A DNA stretch of 7,285 bases from Bacteroidota bacterium. GTDB lineage: Bacteria; Bacteroidota; Ignavibacteria; Ignavibacteriales; Ignavibacteriaceae. Where the stretch lies: contig JAJYSI010000161.1 of the NCBI GenBank assembly GCA_021793635.1, forward strand, positions 1 to 7,285, read 5' to 3'. The first letter of the stretch is position 1, and each line of letters starts with the position of its first letter. Below, piece after piece: positions 6,625-7,285 of the stretch. The notes under the pieces are model-generated. The model was given only the letters and a program-made list of their open reading frames with translations, was not told the origin of the DNA and ran no database searches. A program made the position numbers and the translations under genes.

Positions 6625-7285
6625 TTAATTTTCTCTTAGTTTTCTAATTTCTTCCGTTAAATTTTGAATTTGCATTTCAAGCTGTTTCAATTTTTCAGCA
6701 TAGCCCGGAAGGTTGCGTATATGAGCTTCAAGTTTGATAGCGGTTTTAAATTCCTTCGCCGGCGTTCCATAATATTGCCCCGATTTGGTTATTGATTTTG
6801 AGATCCCAGACTTAGCCATAATTATAACGTGATCAGCAATTTCAATGTGCCCGACAATCCCAACTTGACCGGCAATGATATTGTGGTTTCCGATTTTTGT
6901 ACTTCCTGAAATTCCAGTAAGTGCCGAAATAACCGTGTCTTCACCGACAATAACGTTATGCGCAATTTGGACAAGATTGTCTATCTTAACCCCGCGCCTT
7001 ATAATAGTAGCGCCAAGTTCAGCTCTATCCACCGAAACATTTGAGCCAAGCTCTACATCATCTTCAATTATTACTATCCCAATTTGAGGAATTTTTTTAT
7101 ATACTCTTTTTTCATCGGTAAAAAATCCAAAGCCATCTGAACCAATTACAGTACCGGGATTGATTAGAACGCGTTTTCCTATTTTACATTTTTCACGAAT
7201 ACTAACATTTTGAAAAATTATTGAGTCATCACCGATTTCAACATCCTCAAGCAAAACTGTATTATGAAAAATCTTAGTGTTTTTC
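6625..7285 (-). CDS. lpxD: UDP-3-O-acylglucosamine N-acyltransferase (5' end cut by window edge)
   Basis: LpxD adds the second 3-hydroxyacyl chain, from ACP to the amine freed by LpxC, giving UDP-2,3-diacylglucosamine. About 220 C-terminal residues are present; the frame is open to the right edge (the codons before the TTG at 7254 read [10 protein letters not shown]). Full-length LpxD is about 340-350 aa, so the N-terminal uridine-binding domain and the first helix turns are missing. Numbering from that TTG, the beta-helix carries [13 protein letters not shown] (32-44), [16 protein letters not shown] (70-85), [13 protein letters not shown] (92-104) and [12 protein letters not shown] (128-139). 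His99 corresponds to E. coli catalytic His239. [10 protein letters not shown] (161-170) caps the helix, and a charged coiled-coil-like tail (187-209) ends the protein, consistent with the trimer's C-terminal helix. It is distinguished from LpxA by the SDGFGF and VDRAELG motifs. It heads the visible leftward operon. Confidence 0.95.
   Translation of the reverse strand, partial: KNTKIFHNTVLLEDVEIGDDSIIFQNVSIREKCKIGKRVLINPGTVIGSDGFGFFTDEKRVYKKIPQIGIVIIEDDVELGSNVSVDRAELGATIIRRGVKIDNLVQIAHNVIVGEDTVISALTGISGSTKIGNHNIIAGQVGIVGHIEIADHVIIMAKSGISKSITKSGQYYGTPAKEFKTAIKLEAHIRNLPGYAEKLKQLEMQIQNLTEEIRKLREN

Noticed and set aside
1..7285. A hidden defence system, mobile element or CRISPR array
   Set aside because: No transposase, integrase, repeat array, nuclease or toxin-antitoxin pair is visible; nearly all sequence is explained by housekeeping genes.

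Overview
The window looks like a chromosomal segment from an AT-rich, Gram-negative bacterium of the Bacteroidota/Chlorobiota/Ignavibacteriota (FCB) group. The evidence is a complete lipid A initiation cluster (lpxD, lpxC, lpxA), an LpxC fused to FabZ in one polypeptide (a known trait of this group), secreted proteins with signal peptides ending in KAQ-type cleavage sites, and the near absence of Shine-Dalgarno sequences before the genes. An Ignavibacteria-like host is plausible, but this is inference and cannot be proven from the window.

Layout. Bases 1-1545 are transcribed rightward: the 3' part of a deoxyhypusine synthase-like gene (running off the left edge), a 220-base gap with a candidate promoter and a perfect dyad, and a small exported protein that is probably an outer-membrane beta-barrel. 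Bases 1549-7285 are transcribed leftward. In transcription order they hold lpxD (5' end cut by the right edge), lpxC-fabZ, lpxA, a LipM/LplA-family acyltransferase, panB, and a secreted seven-bladed propeller protein. The two transcription units converge with only 3 bases between stop codons at 1546-1548.

How the genes fit together. LpxA puts the first hydroxyacyl chain on UDP-GlcNAc, LpxC removes the N-acetyl group, and LpxD adds the second hydroxyacyl chain. The fused FabZ dehydrates 3-hydroxyacyl-ACP, the same pool LpxA and LpxD draw on. The lipoyl-pathway enzyme, whose start overlaps the lpxA stop by 4 bases (ATGA), belongs to a family that moves octanoyl groups between acyl carriers. PanB makes ketopantoate, the precursor of the phosphopantetheine arm of CoA and ACP. 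The leftward operon can therefore be read as envelope lipid synthesis plus carrier and acyl-transfer functions, ending in an exported propeller of unknown role.

Most of the window is recognisable housekeeping sequence. The less ordinary points are the remodelled active site of the deoxyhypusine synthase-like protein, the LipM-type cysteine in the lipoate-ligase-family protein, the two uncharacterised exported proteins that meet tail to tail, and a dyad just downstream of a candidate promoter. I saw no RNA genes, CRISPR arrays, insertion sequences or convincing intrinsic terminators.
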